DNA of 64,000 bases, taken from positions 1 through 64,000 of the forward strand of contig NZ_RSEJ01000020.1 of the NCBI RefSeq assembly GCF_009910675.1, given 5' to 3'. Below are positions 1-7,337 of this stretch, piece after piece. The notes below the pieces were generated by a model. That model worked only from the letters and a program-made list of their open reading frames with translations. It made no database searches and was not told the origin of the DNA. Every line of letters begins with the position of its first letter. Position 1 is the first letter of the stretch. A program made the position numbers and the translations under genes. Origin of the DNA: Photobacterium alginatilyticum. Lineage in GTDB: Bacteria > Pseudomonadota > Gammaproteobacteria > Enterobacterales > Vibrionaceae.

Positions 1-28
1 ATATTAGTGAATCCCTTCACGTCGAATT

Positions 29-147
29 TGCTTGGCGACCATAGCATTATGGACCCACCTGATCCCATGCCGAACTCAGTAGTGAAACGTAATAGCGCCG
101 ATGGTAGTGTGGGGTCTCCCCATGTGAGAGTAGGACATCGCCAGGCT
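29..147 (+). rRNA. rrf: 5S ribosomal RNA
   Basis: The sequence from 29 reads as a complete 5S rRNA of about 119 nt. The 5' strand GCTTGGCG pairs with CGCCAGGC at 139-146 to close the molecule, and the internal segments around CCCACCTGATCCCATGCCGAA and GTGTGGGGTCTCCCCATG are the standard gammaproteobacterial ones. It is the distal gene of an rRNA operon whose 16S and 23S lie left of the window, and a tRNA-Asp gene follows 13 bases later. The exact ends are estimated from the closing helix. Confidence 0.96.
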
Positions 148-160
148 TCCAATTTAGTGC

Positions 161-237
161 GGAGTGGTAGTTCAGTTGGTTAGAATACCGGCCTGTCACG
201 CCGGGGGTCGCGGGTTCGAGTCCCGTCCACTCCGCCA
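161..237 (+). tRNA. tRNA-Asp (anticodon GTC)
   Basis: A full 77-nt tRNA with encoded CCA. The acceptor stem GGAGTGG/CCACTCC, D arm, anticodon arm CCGGC-CTGTCAC-GCCGG with GTC at 195-197, and T arm CGGGTTCGAGTCCCG are all intact. It reads Asp codons and is co-transcribed as the last gene of the rRNA operon, a usual position for tRNA-Asp in enterics and vibrios. Confidence 0.97.
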
Positions 238-246
238 ATCATTAAG

Positions 247-274
247 TCCCTAGCAGGAATGCTGGGGATTTTTT
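247..274 (+). terminator. Rho-independent terminator after tRNA-Asp
   Basis: An 8-bp stem TCCCTAGC / GCTGGGGA with a six-base loop is followed by a run of six T. It would end the rRNA-tRNA transcript before the malformed second tRNA copy. Confidence 0.7.
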
Positions 275-288
275 GTATGTGCAGTACA

Positions 289-386
289 AGAGCGGTAGTT
301 CAGTTGGTTAGCCTATTTACCTTGAAAGCAGCGGCCTGTCACGCTGCCGAAGGCATTCGCGGGTTCGAGTCCCGTCCGCTCCGCCA
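289..386 (+). pseudogene. tRNA-Asp-like copy with two insertions (probable pseudo-tRNA)
   Basis: This 98-nt stretch keeps most parts of a tRNA-Asp: acceptor strands pairing at six of seven positions (first base is A instead of G), a D arm, an anticodon loop CTGTCAC on a five-pair stem (GCGGC/GCTGC), a T arm CGGGTTCGAGTCCCG and encoded CCA. It carries about 13 extra bases between D stem and anticodon stem and about 8 after it. The extra bases can add to the anticodon arm, because CCTT at 320-323 is complementary to AAGG at 350-353. I judge it non-functional as a normal tRNA, since the spacing breaks the L-shape, but it might be transcribed and folded. Confidence 0.7.
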
Positions 387-395
387 CTTATTAAG

Positions 396-425
396 AAACC
401 CTGTCGGTAACGGCAGGGTTTTTTT
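396..425 (+). terminator. Terminator behind the second tRNA-Asp copy
   Basis: AAACCCTG and CAGGGTTT form an eight-pair stem followed by T residues. The junction from the tRNA 3' end to this hairpin (375-400) is repeated at 494-519. Confidence 0.75.
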
Positions 426-480
426 GTTATATACCGCTCCCAAGAGTCCTGCGGCCTCTAGGTCGCGGCACTGGCCGTGC

Positions 481-505
481 GCGTTGAGTCCCATCCGCTC
501 CGCCA
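481..505 (+). pseudogene. 3' fragment of a third tRNA-Asp copy
   Basis: About 25 bases match the 3' end of tRNA-Asp from the T loop to CCA, with a lost base in the T loop (GTTGAGTCCC for GTTCGAGTCCC) and one substitution in the stem. No acceptable 5' half is seen upstream, where only short GC-rich traces remain. The bases after CCA repeat those behind the second copy, so the unit that was copied was tRNA plus terminator. Confidence 0.65.
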
Positions 506-517
506 CTTATTAAGAAA

Positions 518-542
518 CCTCGTCGAAAGACGGGGCTTTTTT
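518..542 (+). terminator. Terminator behind the third tRNA-Asp fragment
   Basis: CCTCGTC and GACGGGG form seven pairs (one T-G) closed by a GAAA tetraloop, followed by six T. Confidence 0.75.
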
Positions 543-568
543 CCATCTGTCCAATATGTTCGCCTTGC

Positions 569-612
569 GGTCGAATGAGTCCCGCTTGTGCGCAAGCCCG
601 GCCGTTCCGCCA
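569..612 (+). pseudogene. Fourth, strongly eroded tRNA-Asp remnant
   Basis: Only parts of the T arm (TCGAATGAGTCCCG, with three extra bases in the loop) and the acceptor-CCA end (CCGTTCCGCCA at 602-612) can be recognised. It is again followed by CTTAT and a hairpin terminator. A further partial repeat of 563-596 lies at 672-704. Confidence 0.5.
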
Positions 613-620
613 CTTATACT

Positions 621-651
621 AAGCCCAAGTCGGAAGTACTTGGGCTTTTTT
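621..651 (+). terminator. Terminator behind the fourth tRNA remnant
   Basis: A ten-pair stem AAGCCCAAGT / ACTTGGGCTT with a seven-base loop runs into six T. Confidence 0.8.
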
Positions 652-671
652 ACGTTTAAAGGTTTTGTTCA

Positions 672-704
672 ACCTGCGGTCGAATGAGTCCGCTTGTGTG
701 CAAG
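672..704 (+). repeat. Fifth tRNA-region remnant, repeat of 563-596
   Basis: The sequence CTGCGGTCGAATGAGTC followed by CGCTTGTGTGCAAG nearly repeats the fourth remnant (CTTGCGGTCGAATGAGTC and CGCTTGTGCGCAAG). It has no CCA end and no terminator, so it looks like the oldest or most damaged member of the series. Confidence 0.5.
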
Positions 705-1102
705 GCTCCTAGGCGCCTGACACTCAAGAATACTCTGCGATATCATTCTAGTTTCCTACCATGCTTTCAATACCTGTTGCCATAGCACTTGGTTTGCATG
801 TCATGTTTGATGGTTAAAAAGTGCTAGCAAGCCTTCAAGACGATATTGCTATAACGCTGTACAGGTTATAGAGCTTATGGAACATAATAGGTAAAAAGCT
901 GTACGTGATTTTATGTAATATTTATCAATAACTTAAGCGCTTGTGTTTTGGCTGGGAAGTCGATAATAAAAAATGATCAGCTTTTGGCTTGCCAAGTTAC
1001 TTAAAGTTGTACGGCAAAACGCAGGTTGCAGCTCGCACCAAGAGAAGCTTCAGGGTAAGATCCCGGTATGGTTAAAGCATGCAGAGCATGAAGGGAAAGG
1101 TG
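705..1102. other. Non-coding stretch before the SorC-type regulator, with one inverted repeat
   Basis: About 400 bases of AT-rich DNA with no supported gene. It contains an inverted repeat at 849-871, CTATAAC and GTTATAG, flanking an eight-base palindrome CTGTACAG at 857-864. This lies about 230 bases upstream of the regulator gene and could be an operator, but no known binding motif fits. Confidence 0.4.
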
Positions 1103-2083
1103 ATGACAGTAGCCACCAATGACAATACACATGTTGATAGCGATCTGCTGACGGAGATTGCCATTGCTTACTATCAGGACGGAGCGACGCAGGAGGAGAT
1201 CTCGAAAAAGTTCGGGATGTCTCGTGCTAAGGTCGGGCGTTTACTGCGAAGGGCTCGCGATGAAGGGGTGGTTGAGATCACCGTTAAGTATCACCCGGTT
1301 TTTAGCGAAAAGCTTGAGCAGCAGCTGATAGAAAGATTCAACCTTAAGCGTGCTCTGATTGCTTTGGATCAGCCGGATGATGAAACCCAGCGCCAGCAAG
1401 TCGCGAGTTTAGTCTCTAGCTATTTGGCATCCACCCTGACTGATGACATGGTTGTGACGGTGGGACAGGGCAGAAACATTGCCACGATTGCTAACCATGT
1501 TGGGGTTGTACCGCATCGCAAATGTCGTTTTGTGTGTGGGATTGGTGGTACTCACCGCTCGGGAAATGCCATTAATGCCGACCATATCTGTCGCCAGCTA
1601 GCCAAGAAGTATGATGGCATCAGTGAAACCTTGTATGCGCCAGCGTATGTTGAAGACATTAAGGTAAAAGAAGCTTTCATGAAAAACGGTACGGTTAAGG
1701 AAACACTCGACCGTGCCCGCCGGGCGGATGTTGCTTTGGTCGGGGTGGGGGATATGAACGAGAACAGCCATATGGTTAAGCTGGGCTGGTTTACACCACA
1801 GGAGATTGTTGAGGCCCGTATTCGCCGTGGGGTTGTCGGTGATATTGCAGGTTATGACTTCTTTGATAGCCAGGGGCAGAAAGCCGATACCATGATGAGT
1901 GATCGGGTGATTGGCTTGAGTATGGAAGAGCTGCGCCATATTCCGACGGTCGTCGTTACTGCCGCTGAAAACAGTAAGGCGCTGGCCTTGCTCGGTGCAC
2001 TGCGTTCCGGGGTTGTGGATGTACTGGCAACCAGTGTAAGTAACGCACTAACAATTCTGAACCTTGATCAGCAGATGAAGTAA
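1103..2083 (+). CDS. SorC/DeoR-type sugar-binding transcriptional regulator
   Basis: The protein has an N-terminal helix-turn-helix, about residues 14-50, with the family pattern YYQDGATQEEISKKFGMSR, followed by a SorC-type effector domain resembling sugar-phosphate isomerases. Such regulators sense phosphorylated sugars and control sugar-use operons. The ATG at 1103 is preferred because AAGGG lies seven bases upstream, whereas in-frame ATGs at 1079 and 1088 lack a ribosome-binding site; the product is 326 aa. No sugar-catabolic gene is adjacent, so its target is probably elsewhere or itself. Family assignment is firm; the effector is unknown. Confidence 0.88.
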   Translation: MTVATNDNTHVDSDLLTEIAIAYYQDGATQEEISKKFGMSRAKVGRLLRRARDEGVVEITVKYHPVFSEKLEQQLIERFNLKRALIALDQPDDETQRQQVASLVSSYLASTLTDDMVVTVGQGRNIATIANHVGVVPHRKCRFVCGIGGTHRSGNAINADHICRQLAKKYDGISETLYAPAYVEDIKVKEAFMKNGTVKETLDRARRADVALVGVGDMNENSHMVKLGWFTPQEIVEARIRRGVVGDIAGYDFFDSQGQKADTMMSDRVIGLSMEELRHIPTVVVTAAENSKALALLGALRSGVVDVLATSVSNALTILNLDQQMK

Positions 2084-2111
2084 TTTCAGGGTAATCCGTT
2101 GTTTTGACAAG

Positions 2112-2138
2112 GGCTGCATTATTGCAGCCTTTGTTGTT
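2112..2138 (+). terminator. Terminator after the SorC-type regulator
   Basis: GGCTGC / GCAGCC with a six-base loop, followed by TTTGTTGTTT. Confidence 0.7.
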
Positions 2139-2217
2139 TAGGCGTGGCTGAAAATTGGTTGCTATGCTTTTCTAATGGCATGAGGCTAGCTTTTTCCACC
2201 ACTTCTAATTTAAGGGT

Positions 2218-3051
2218 ATGGCGTTGAGAGTTGTATGGTTATTGTTGCTGTGGCTGATACCACTTCAGTCTGTTGTGGCTAGCCCCTGGGAGAGTATCAG
2301 CTCCCCTAGTACGGGTAAGTCGGAATCTATTGGTACCTATAATAACGGTTGCCTGGCAGGTGGTGAGAACCTGCCGTTGCAGGGAGATGGCTATCAGGTC
2401 ATGCGATCTCATCGCGGGCGTTATTATGGCCATCAGGACATGATTCAGTTTCTTCATGATCTTTCGAAAAAAACACGGCAGCTTGAGCTCGGCCAGTTAC
2501 TGGTGGGTGATATCGCGATGCCACGTGGTGGGCGTTTTTCCTCTGGTCACGCGAGTCATCAAACGGGTCTGGATGCAGATATCTGGCTCAAGCTGAGTGA
2601 CGGGCCTTTATCTGAAGAGCAGCTCATTGATGTTCAGCCGCTGCCGATGGTCCATATCAAGGACTATAAAATTAATCAGGATAACTGGGGGCAAGAGCAA
2701 GCTATGCTGGTGCAGCTGGCTGCTGTTGATGAACGGGTTGCGCGAATATTCGTTCACCCTGTTATCAAGGAGCAACTCTGCAAACGCGAATGGACTGATC
2801 GAGGCTGGTTGCAAAAAGTGCGCCCCTGGTGGGGACATTACTACCATTTTCATGTCAGATTACACTGCCCGAATGGTGACACGAACTGTAAGCCGCAAAA
2901 AGCGCCACCTGCCGGTGATGGTTGCGGTGCAGAGCTGGCTTCGTGGAAACCCAAGCCTGAGCCAGACAAGGCAAAAAAGAAGAAGGTAGCCAAGAAGAAA
3001 AAACAGCCACCAAAACCACCGGATCAATGTCTTGCCCTGCTGCGAAAGTAG
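2218..3051 (+). CDS. mepA: Penicillin-insensitive murein endopeptidase
   Basis: MepA is a periplasmic LAS-family zinc peptidase that cuts D-Ala-meso-DAP cross-links in peptidoglycan. A signal peptide covers about residues 1-22 (VVWLLLLWLIPLQSVVA). The metal site is visible as SSGHASHQTGLDADIW (His111, Asp119 region) and the later GHYYHFHVRLHC segment. Cysteines spread through the chain suggest the known disulfides. The C-terminus carries an unusual Lys/Pro-rich run (about residues 243-268) before a final CLALLRK. The start ATG at 2218 has AAGGG close upstream; a TTG two codons later is a weaker alternative. The gene stands alone and faces yfhL across a shared terminator. Confidence 0.93.
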   Translation: MALRVVWLLLLWLIPLQSVVASPWESISSPSTGKSESIGTYNNGCLAGGENLPLQGDGYQVMRSHRGRYYGHQDMIQFLHDLSKKTRQLELGQLLVGDIAMPRGGRFSSGHASHQTGLDADIWLKLSDGPLSEEQLIDVQPLPMVHIKDYKINQDNWGQEQAMLVQLAAVDERVARIFVHPVIKEQLCKREWTDRGWLQKVRPWWGHYYHFHVRLHCPNGDTNCKPQKAPPAGDGCGAELASWKPKPEPDKAKKKKVAKKKKQPPKPPDQCLALLRK

Positions 3052-3084
3052 CTGCTCTGAGATAATTGTTGGTTCTGAAAAACA

Positions 3085-3108
3085 AAAAAGCGCCGTATGG
3101 CGCTTTTT
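3085..3108. terminator. Bidirectional terminator between mepA and yfhL
   Basis: GCGCC-GTAT-GGCGC is flanked by six A on one side and five T on the other, so it can serve both converging genes. Confidence 0.85.
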
Positions 3109-3129
3109 CTATATCGTTTCCCCGAGCTG

Positions 3130-3384
3130 TTAAGCGAGTCCCTGGAGGGTGACAAACTTTTCGAGTAGTTCGTCATCGGTCTCGACATGCTCCGGATCGG
3201 TAATAATGCAGTTGGTGATCGGGCAAACTGACTGGCAAGTCGGTTTGTCGTAGTGCCCTTTACATTCAGTGCATCGATCCGGGTCGATCTCGTAGATCTC
3301 TGCGCCCATGGTGATCGCCTCGTTAGGGCACTCGGGATCACACATGTCGCAGTTAATGCACTTACTGGTAATAAGTAGTGCCAT
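3130..3384 (-). CDS. yfhL: YfhL-family 2[4Fe-4S] ferredoxin
   Basis: This 84-residue protein has two Fe-S binding motifs: CINCDMCDPECP near the N-terminus, and a second with the Alvin-type spacing, CTECKGHYDKPTCQSVCP. Such ferredoxins transfer single electrons at very low potential in the cytoplasm. It begins five bases after the yegQ stop codon on the same strand, so the two are surely co-transcribed. That pairing suggests it donates electrons to the YegQ tRNA hydroxylation reaction; this is an inference from position. Confidence 0.92.
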   Translation of the reverse strand: MALLITSKCINCDMCDPECPNEAITMGAEIYEIDPDRCTECKGHYDKPTCQSVCPITNCIITDPEHVETDDELLEKFVTLQGLA

Positions 3385-3389
3385 AACGA

Positions 3390-4784
3390 TTACTTACTGT
3401 CTTTTGGTGCGTGAGGGTTACGGGTATTCTCACCGGTATTGAGGTTGCGCATTAGCAGACCGTAATCCAGATCCATATCCTGAGGTACCGGGATAAAGAC
3501 GAAGTGACCGTTGCCTTTCGCATCATCAATCGACTCAGACTTGCGGTTTTCCATCATCTCAAGATTGAAGATCACGTTGCCTTTCGGTGTCATGACCTCA
3601 AGACTGTCACCGACAACGAATTTGTTCTTCACTTCGACTTCGGCCAGATCGCCGCGACGTTTACCGGTGAACTCACCAACAAACTGCTGGGAGTCAGAGA
3701 TAGAATAACCGTAGTCATAGTTTTGGTAAGTATCATGAGTGTGGCGACGTAGGAAGCCTTCGGTGTAACCACGGTGCGCCAGGCTTTCCAGCGTACCCAA
3801 CAGGCTCTCGTCAAACTCTTTGCCTGCAACGGCATCGTCGATCGCTTTGCGGTACACCTGTGCGGTACGGGCGCAGTAGTAGAACGACTTGGTACGGCCT
3901 TCGATTTTCAGGGAGTGAACACCCATCTTAGTCAAACGCTCAACGTGCTGAACCGCGCGAAGATCTTTTGAGTTCATGATGTAAGTGCCGTGCTCGTCTT
4001 CAAAAGCCGCCATTTTTTCTTCCGGGCGGTGAGCTTCGCTCAGTAATACGACTTCATCAGTTGGTTTGCCAAGACCTAGCGTATTGTCAGGGCGCTCATC
4101 AACTTCCTGAACCTGTACCGCAGTAGCATCTTGAACTTCAACGATCTGGCCCGCGTCGTTCTCGGTCGCTTTTTCGGTTTTGTATTCCCAGCGGCAAGCG
4201 TTAGTACAAGTACCCTGGTTCGGGTCACGCTTGTTGATGTAACCAGATAGCAGGCAACGGCCAGAGTAAGCCATGCATAGCGCGCCGTGAACAAAGATTT
4301 CAAGCTCAGTTTCCGGGCAATGCTCACGGATTTCTTCGATTTCTTCCAGAGAAAGCTCACGAGACAGAATAACGCGCTCAACACCTTGGGTTGACCAGAA
4401 TTTTACGGTTGCCCAGTTAACGGCATTGGCCTGCACAGACAGGTGAATTGGCATTTCAGGGAAGTTTTCGCGCACCATCATGATAAGACCTGGGTCTGAC
4501 ATGATCAGGGCATCAGGGCCCATGTCGACGATAGGTTTCAGGTCACGAATGAAGGTTTTAAGCTTAGAGTTATGCGGCTGAATGTTACAGACCACGTAAA
4601 GCTTTTTGCCTTGTGCGTGGGCTTCATCGATACCGATTTTCAGGTTTTCGTGGTTGAACTCGTTGTTACGTACACGAAGGCTGTAACGAGGCTGGCCAGC
4701 GTAGACAGCATCTGCGCCGTATGCGAATGCATAACGCATGTTTTTCAGGCTGCCGGCAGGCGATAACAATTCAGGTTTAAACAT
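3390..4784 (-). CDS. yegQ: Peptidase U32-family tRNA hydroxylation protein YegQ (TrhP)
   Basis: The 464-residue sequence begins with the U32 family signature ELLSPAGSLKNMRYAFAYGA and includes a cysteine cluster (GALCMAYSGRCLLSGY and GTCTNACRW, about residues 168-200) that would bind an Fe-S cluster. E. coli YegQ/TrhP is required for prephenate-dependent 5-hydroxyuridine formation at tRNA position 34, and depends on Fe-S assembly. Despite the family name it is not expected to be a protease. It is followed by yfhL after five bases. Its leader contains two small hairpins (4804-4840). Confidence 0.9.
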   Translation of the reverse strand: MFKPELLSPAGSLKNMRYAFAYGADAVYAGQPRYSLRVRNNEFNHENLKIGIDEAHAQGKKLYVVCNIQPHNSKLKTFIRDLKPIVDMGPDALIMSDPGLIMMVRENFPEMPIHLSVQANAVNWATVKFWSTQGVERVILSRELSLEEIEEIREHCPETELEIFVHGALCMAYSGRCLLSGYINKRDPNQGTCTNACRWEYKTEKATENDAGQIVEVQDATAVQVQEVDERPDNTLGLGKPTDEVVLLSEAHRPEEKMAAFEDEHGTYIMNSKDLRAVQHVERLTKMGVHSLKIEGRTKSFYYCARTAQVYRKAIDDAVAGKEFDESLLGTLESLAHRGYTEGFLRRHTHDTYQNYDYGYSISDSQQFVGEFTGKRRGDLAEVEVKNKFVVGDSLEVMTPKGNVIFNLEMMENRKSESIDDAKGNGHFVFIPVPQDMDLDYGLLMRNLNTGENTRNPHAPKDSK

Positions 4785-4803
4785 AGCTCTTATATTCCAG
4801 TGT

Positions 4804-4840
4804 CTGATTCCAAATCAGGCCGTATCAGTAGGGGATACGG
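4804..4840 (-). promoter_or_regulatory. Two adjacent hairpins in the yegQ leader
   Basis: Two perfect inverted repeats lie side by side just upstream of yegQ: CTGATT/AATCAG (4804-4818) and CCGTATC/GATACGG (4820-4840). The nearer one ends 20 bases before the ATG. They would fold in the mRNA leader, but could also be DNA operators. No known motif fits. Confidence 0.4.
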
Positions 4841-4954
4841 ATGTGAGGCGGGATTTTACTGTGATCACTACCACAAAGGCAACGAAAACGGCTTAATGAG
4901 GCAAGTTTAAAGTGTCGAGAGGCGAGAATGAATATCGAGAAGCGAGTAGGAAGT

Positions 4955-4989
4955 GGCGAGTTTCGAGAGAATGGCCCTCGGAACTCGCC
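4955..4989 (-). terminator. Long hairpin downstream of rdgC
   Basis: GGCGAGTT and AACTCGCC form eight pairs, extended after one mismatch by CGAG/CTCG. It lies 16 bases after the rdgC stop. No T run follows on the rdgC strand, so it may be an RNA-stabilising end or an imperfect terminator. The neighbouring 4916-4965 is rich in short CGAG words. Confidence 0.45.
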
Positions 4990-5005
4990 TTTACCATCTC
5001 GTTTT

Positions 5006-5920
5006 TTAATCTTTTGCTTCCAGTCCGCCCAGTACATCGAAAACATTCGGCAGGAAGGCCGAGAATTCACCACACATCAATGATAAATCGGCATCGATAC
5101 GTGCTGCGACTTCTTCGCGGTCAATATCTTCATTCTGATCTTTAAGTTCATCAGAGAATTTCAGGCGCTTGATACCAAGATCCGCTTCCAGGACGAAGTC
5201 GATACGATCTTGCCAGTTCAGGGCCAGTTTAGTGACCAGCTTATCGGCTTCAATATGCGCCAGAATTTCATCACAGCTTAGGTCTTGCTGTTTGCAGCGG
5301 ATCACGCCACCGTCTTCCAAAATGGCTTTAAGTTCAGCTTCTTCACCCATGGTAAAACCGTCTGGTGAGGTGTTTGAACGTACCCATTCTGTCATGGTCA
5401 GTTCAGCAGGCTTTTCTGGCGTGACAGGGACAACGGGCAGAGAACCAATTGATTTACGTAGTAGGGCCAGCAGATCTTCGGCTTTTTTGTAGCTACCCGC
5501 GTCAACGATGATGAAGCCTTCTTTCGGCATGATCAACGCATAGGTTTGCGAGTGACGGCTGAATGCGCGTGGCAGTAAGTCCATCACGATTTCATCTTTG
5601 ATGGTGTCTTTTTCGCTTTTCTTCAGCTTGCGACCCTGCTCTTGTTCCTGCATTTCAACCTTGGCATTAAGGGATTCCTTGATGACCGATGCAGGCAGCA
5701 TTTTTTCTTCTTTACGTACGCAGACAAGGATGTTGTCGCCTACTACGTGTGTAAACATATCACCATGCTTACCCAGCGCGTGTACCCAACCAAACTTTTG
5801 GACATCTTGGCTACCACAAGGGGTAAAGCGGAACTCTTCCAGTTGTTTTTCAATCTGATCAGGGTTGAGGTCGATCTCTCGGGTAAAACGGTAGGTCAGT
5901 ATGTTTTTAAACCACATCAT
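5006..5920 (-). CDS. rdgC: Recombination-associated protein RdgC
   Basis: RdgC binds double-stranded DNA as a ring-shaped dimer, restrains RecA and influences replication-fork recombination. The sequence opens with MWFKNILTYRFTR, the conserved start of the family, and retains FTPCGSQDVQKFGWV and the acidic C-terminal part; 304 residues is the usual length. The frame is open for 32 further codons upstream, but those residues are unlike the family, so the ATG at 5920 is taken; a second ATG follows immediately and could be the true one. It is divergent from sbcD with about 150 bases between. Confidence 0.93.
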   Translation of the reverse strand: MMWFKNILTYRFTREIDLNPDQIEKQLEEFRFTPCGSQDVQKFGWVHALGKHGDMFTHVVGDNILVCVRKEEKMLPASVIKESLNAKVEMQEQEQGRKLKKSEKDTIKDEIVMDLLPRAFSRHSQTYALIMPKEGFIIVDAGSYKKAEDLLALLRKSIGSLPVVPVTPEKPAELTMTEWVRSNTSPDGFTMGEEAELKAILEDGGVIRCKQQDLSCDEILAHIEADKLVTKLALNWQDRIDFVLEADLGIKRLKFSDELKDQNEDIDREEVAARIDADLSLMCGEFSAFLPNVFDVLGGLEAKD

Positions 5921-6071
5921 GGTAGTTACAAATCCTCGGTTGTGCATTTGGCTGACAATCTTATTGCATTGCACTGTCTTTGTCGCAATTTTTCTATCAG
6001 CGATTGGGTGGGGCAAGGTGAAAATTGCGATACAATCAATTCAGTTTTCCTGACTGGCATATACACCAATA

Positions 6072-7316
6072 ATGAAGATCCTTCACACCTCCGACTGGCA
6101 CCTTGGCCATCAGCTGCATGGCTATAGCCGTGACTACGAACACCAGGCTTTTCTGGACTGGCTGGCTGAAACGCTAGAGCAACAGCAAATAGATGCGCTG
6201 TTGGTTGCGGGCGATATTTTTGATACCGCCAATCCGCCGGCAAGTGCCTGGCGAATGCTCTATCGCTTTATGGCCCGACTGGCAAAAACTATGCCCCAGC
6301 TTAATGTCGTAATGATAGGTGGTAACCATGACTCGCCGAGCAAGCTTGATGCGCCGCATGAGCTGCTGAAAGCGTTTGACTTGCACATGGTGGGTGGGAT
6401 TCACCGTGGTGAAGACGGTCAGTTGGATCACCAGCGGATGTTGGTACCACTTACCAATAGATCGGGTGAGCAGACTGCCTGGGTATTGGCGGTACCGTTC
6501 CTGCGCAGTGCAGACCTGCGAACAGACGATCTGGGTGAAGAGGATGATCGGTTGATCAAGGGGGTTGAAACCCTGTACGCCGAGATGACGCAGGCTGCCC
6601 GGGAGCTGAAAAATAGCCAGCAGGCGCTGATTGGCATGGGGCATGCCTTTATGGCCTCCGGTAAGTTGTCCGAGATGTCGGAACGTCGTGTGCTCGGCGG
6701 AAACCAGCATGCGCTGCCGGCCTCCATTTTTTCCGACGATATTAGCTATGTTGCGCTGGGACATTTACACCTGGCGCAGCGGGTCGCGAAGAAAGAGCAT
6801 GTTCGCTATAGCGGCTCGCCATTGCCTTTGTCGATGTCTGAGCGGGACTATAAGCATCAGGTCGTGGTCGTAGAACTAGATGGTGATCAAGTGGCCGGGA
6901 TTGAGCCGATCACGATCCCACGTGCTGTAGACATGCTCAAGGTACCGCGTTCTCCGGCGCCGCTGGAACAGGTGCTGGAAGAGCTTGAGGCTCTGGAGGT
7001 CGATGATCTCCCTCGCGAGCAGCAGCCGTTTCTCGAGGTACATGTCCGTCTTGATAAGCCCCGGGCATTGTTGCGCGAAAAAGTGCTCGCCGCTTTGGAT
7101 GGAAAAGCGGTTAGGCTGGCTAAAATCACTCCGCACTACCAGCAGCAGGAGCGACAGGATGATCTGCGCCACCGCCGCCTGTCAGATGTTTCGCCGCAGC
7201 AGGTGTTTGCCTTGAGCTGGGGGAAAAAGTATGACGGTGAGCCGGATGAAGCGATGGTTGCAGCTTTCGAGAGCCTGCTTGGCCAGCTGGAAGACAGCGA
7301 GACGGTAACTGAATAG
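6072..7316 (+). CDS. sbcD: Exonuclease subunit SbcD
   Basis: SbcD is the Mre11-type manganese nuclease of the SbcCD complex, which opens hairpins and trims DNA ends. The phosphoesterase motifs are plain: HTSDWHLGH near the N-terminus, GDIFD, and GGNHDSP. The 414-residue length matches the family (about 400). It is followed after 21 bases by sbcC, as in most bacteria, forming one operon. The ribosome-binding site is weak. Confidence 0.97.
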   Translation: MKILHTSDWHLGHQLHGYSRDYEHQAFLDWLAETLEQQQIDALLVAGDIFDTANPPASAWRMLYRFMARLAKTMPQLNVVMIGGNHDSPSKLDAPHELLKAFDLHMVGGIHRGEDGQLDHQRMLVPLTNRSGEQTAWVLAVPFLRSADLRTDDLGEEDDRLIKGVETLYAEMTQAARELKNSQQALIGMGHAFMASGKLSEMSERRVLGGNQHALPASIFSDDISYVALGHLHLAQRVAKKEHVRYSGSPLPLSMSERDYKHQVVVVELDGDQVAGIEPITIPRAVDMLKVPRSPAPLEQVLEELEALEVDDLPREQQPFLEVHVRLDKPRALLREKVLAALDGKAVRLAKITPHYQQQERQDDLRHRRLSDVSPQQVFALSWGKKYDGEPDEAMVAAFESLLGQLEDSETVTE

Positions 7317-7337
7317 AGTTGTGGGATAATAATAACG

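Noticed and set aside
161..704. Possible integration site (att) of a mobile element, since 3' tRNA fragments repeat
   Set aside because: Fragments are close together, each has its own terminator, and there is no integrase or foreign cargo between them.
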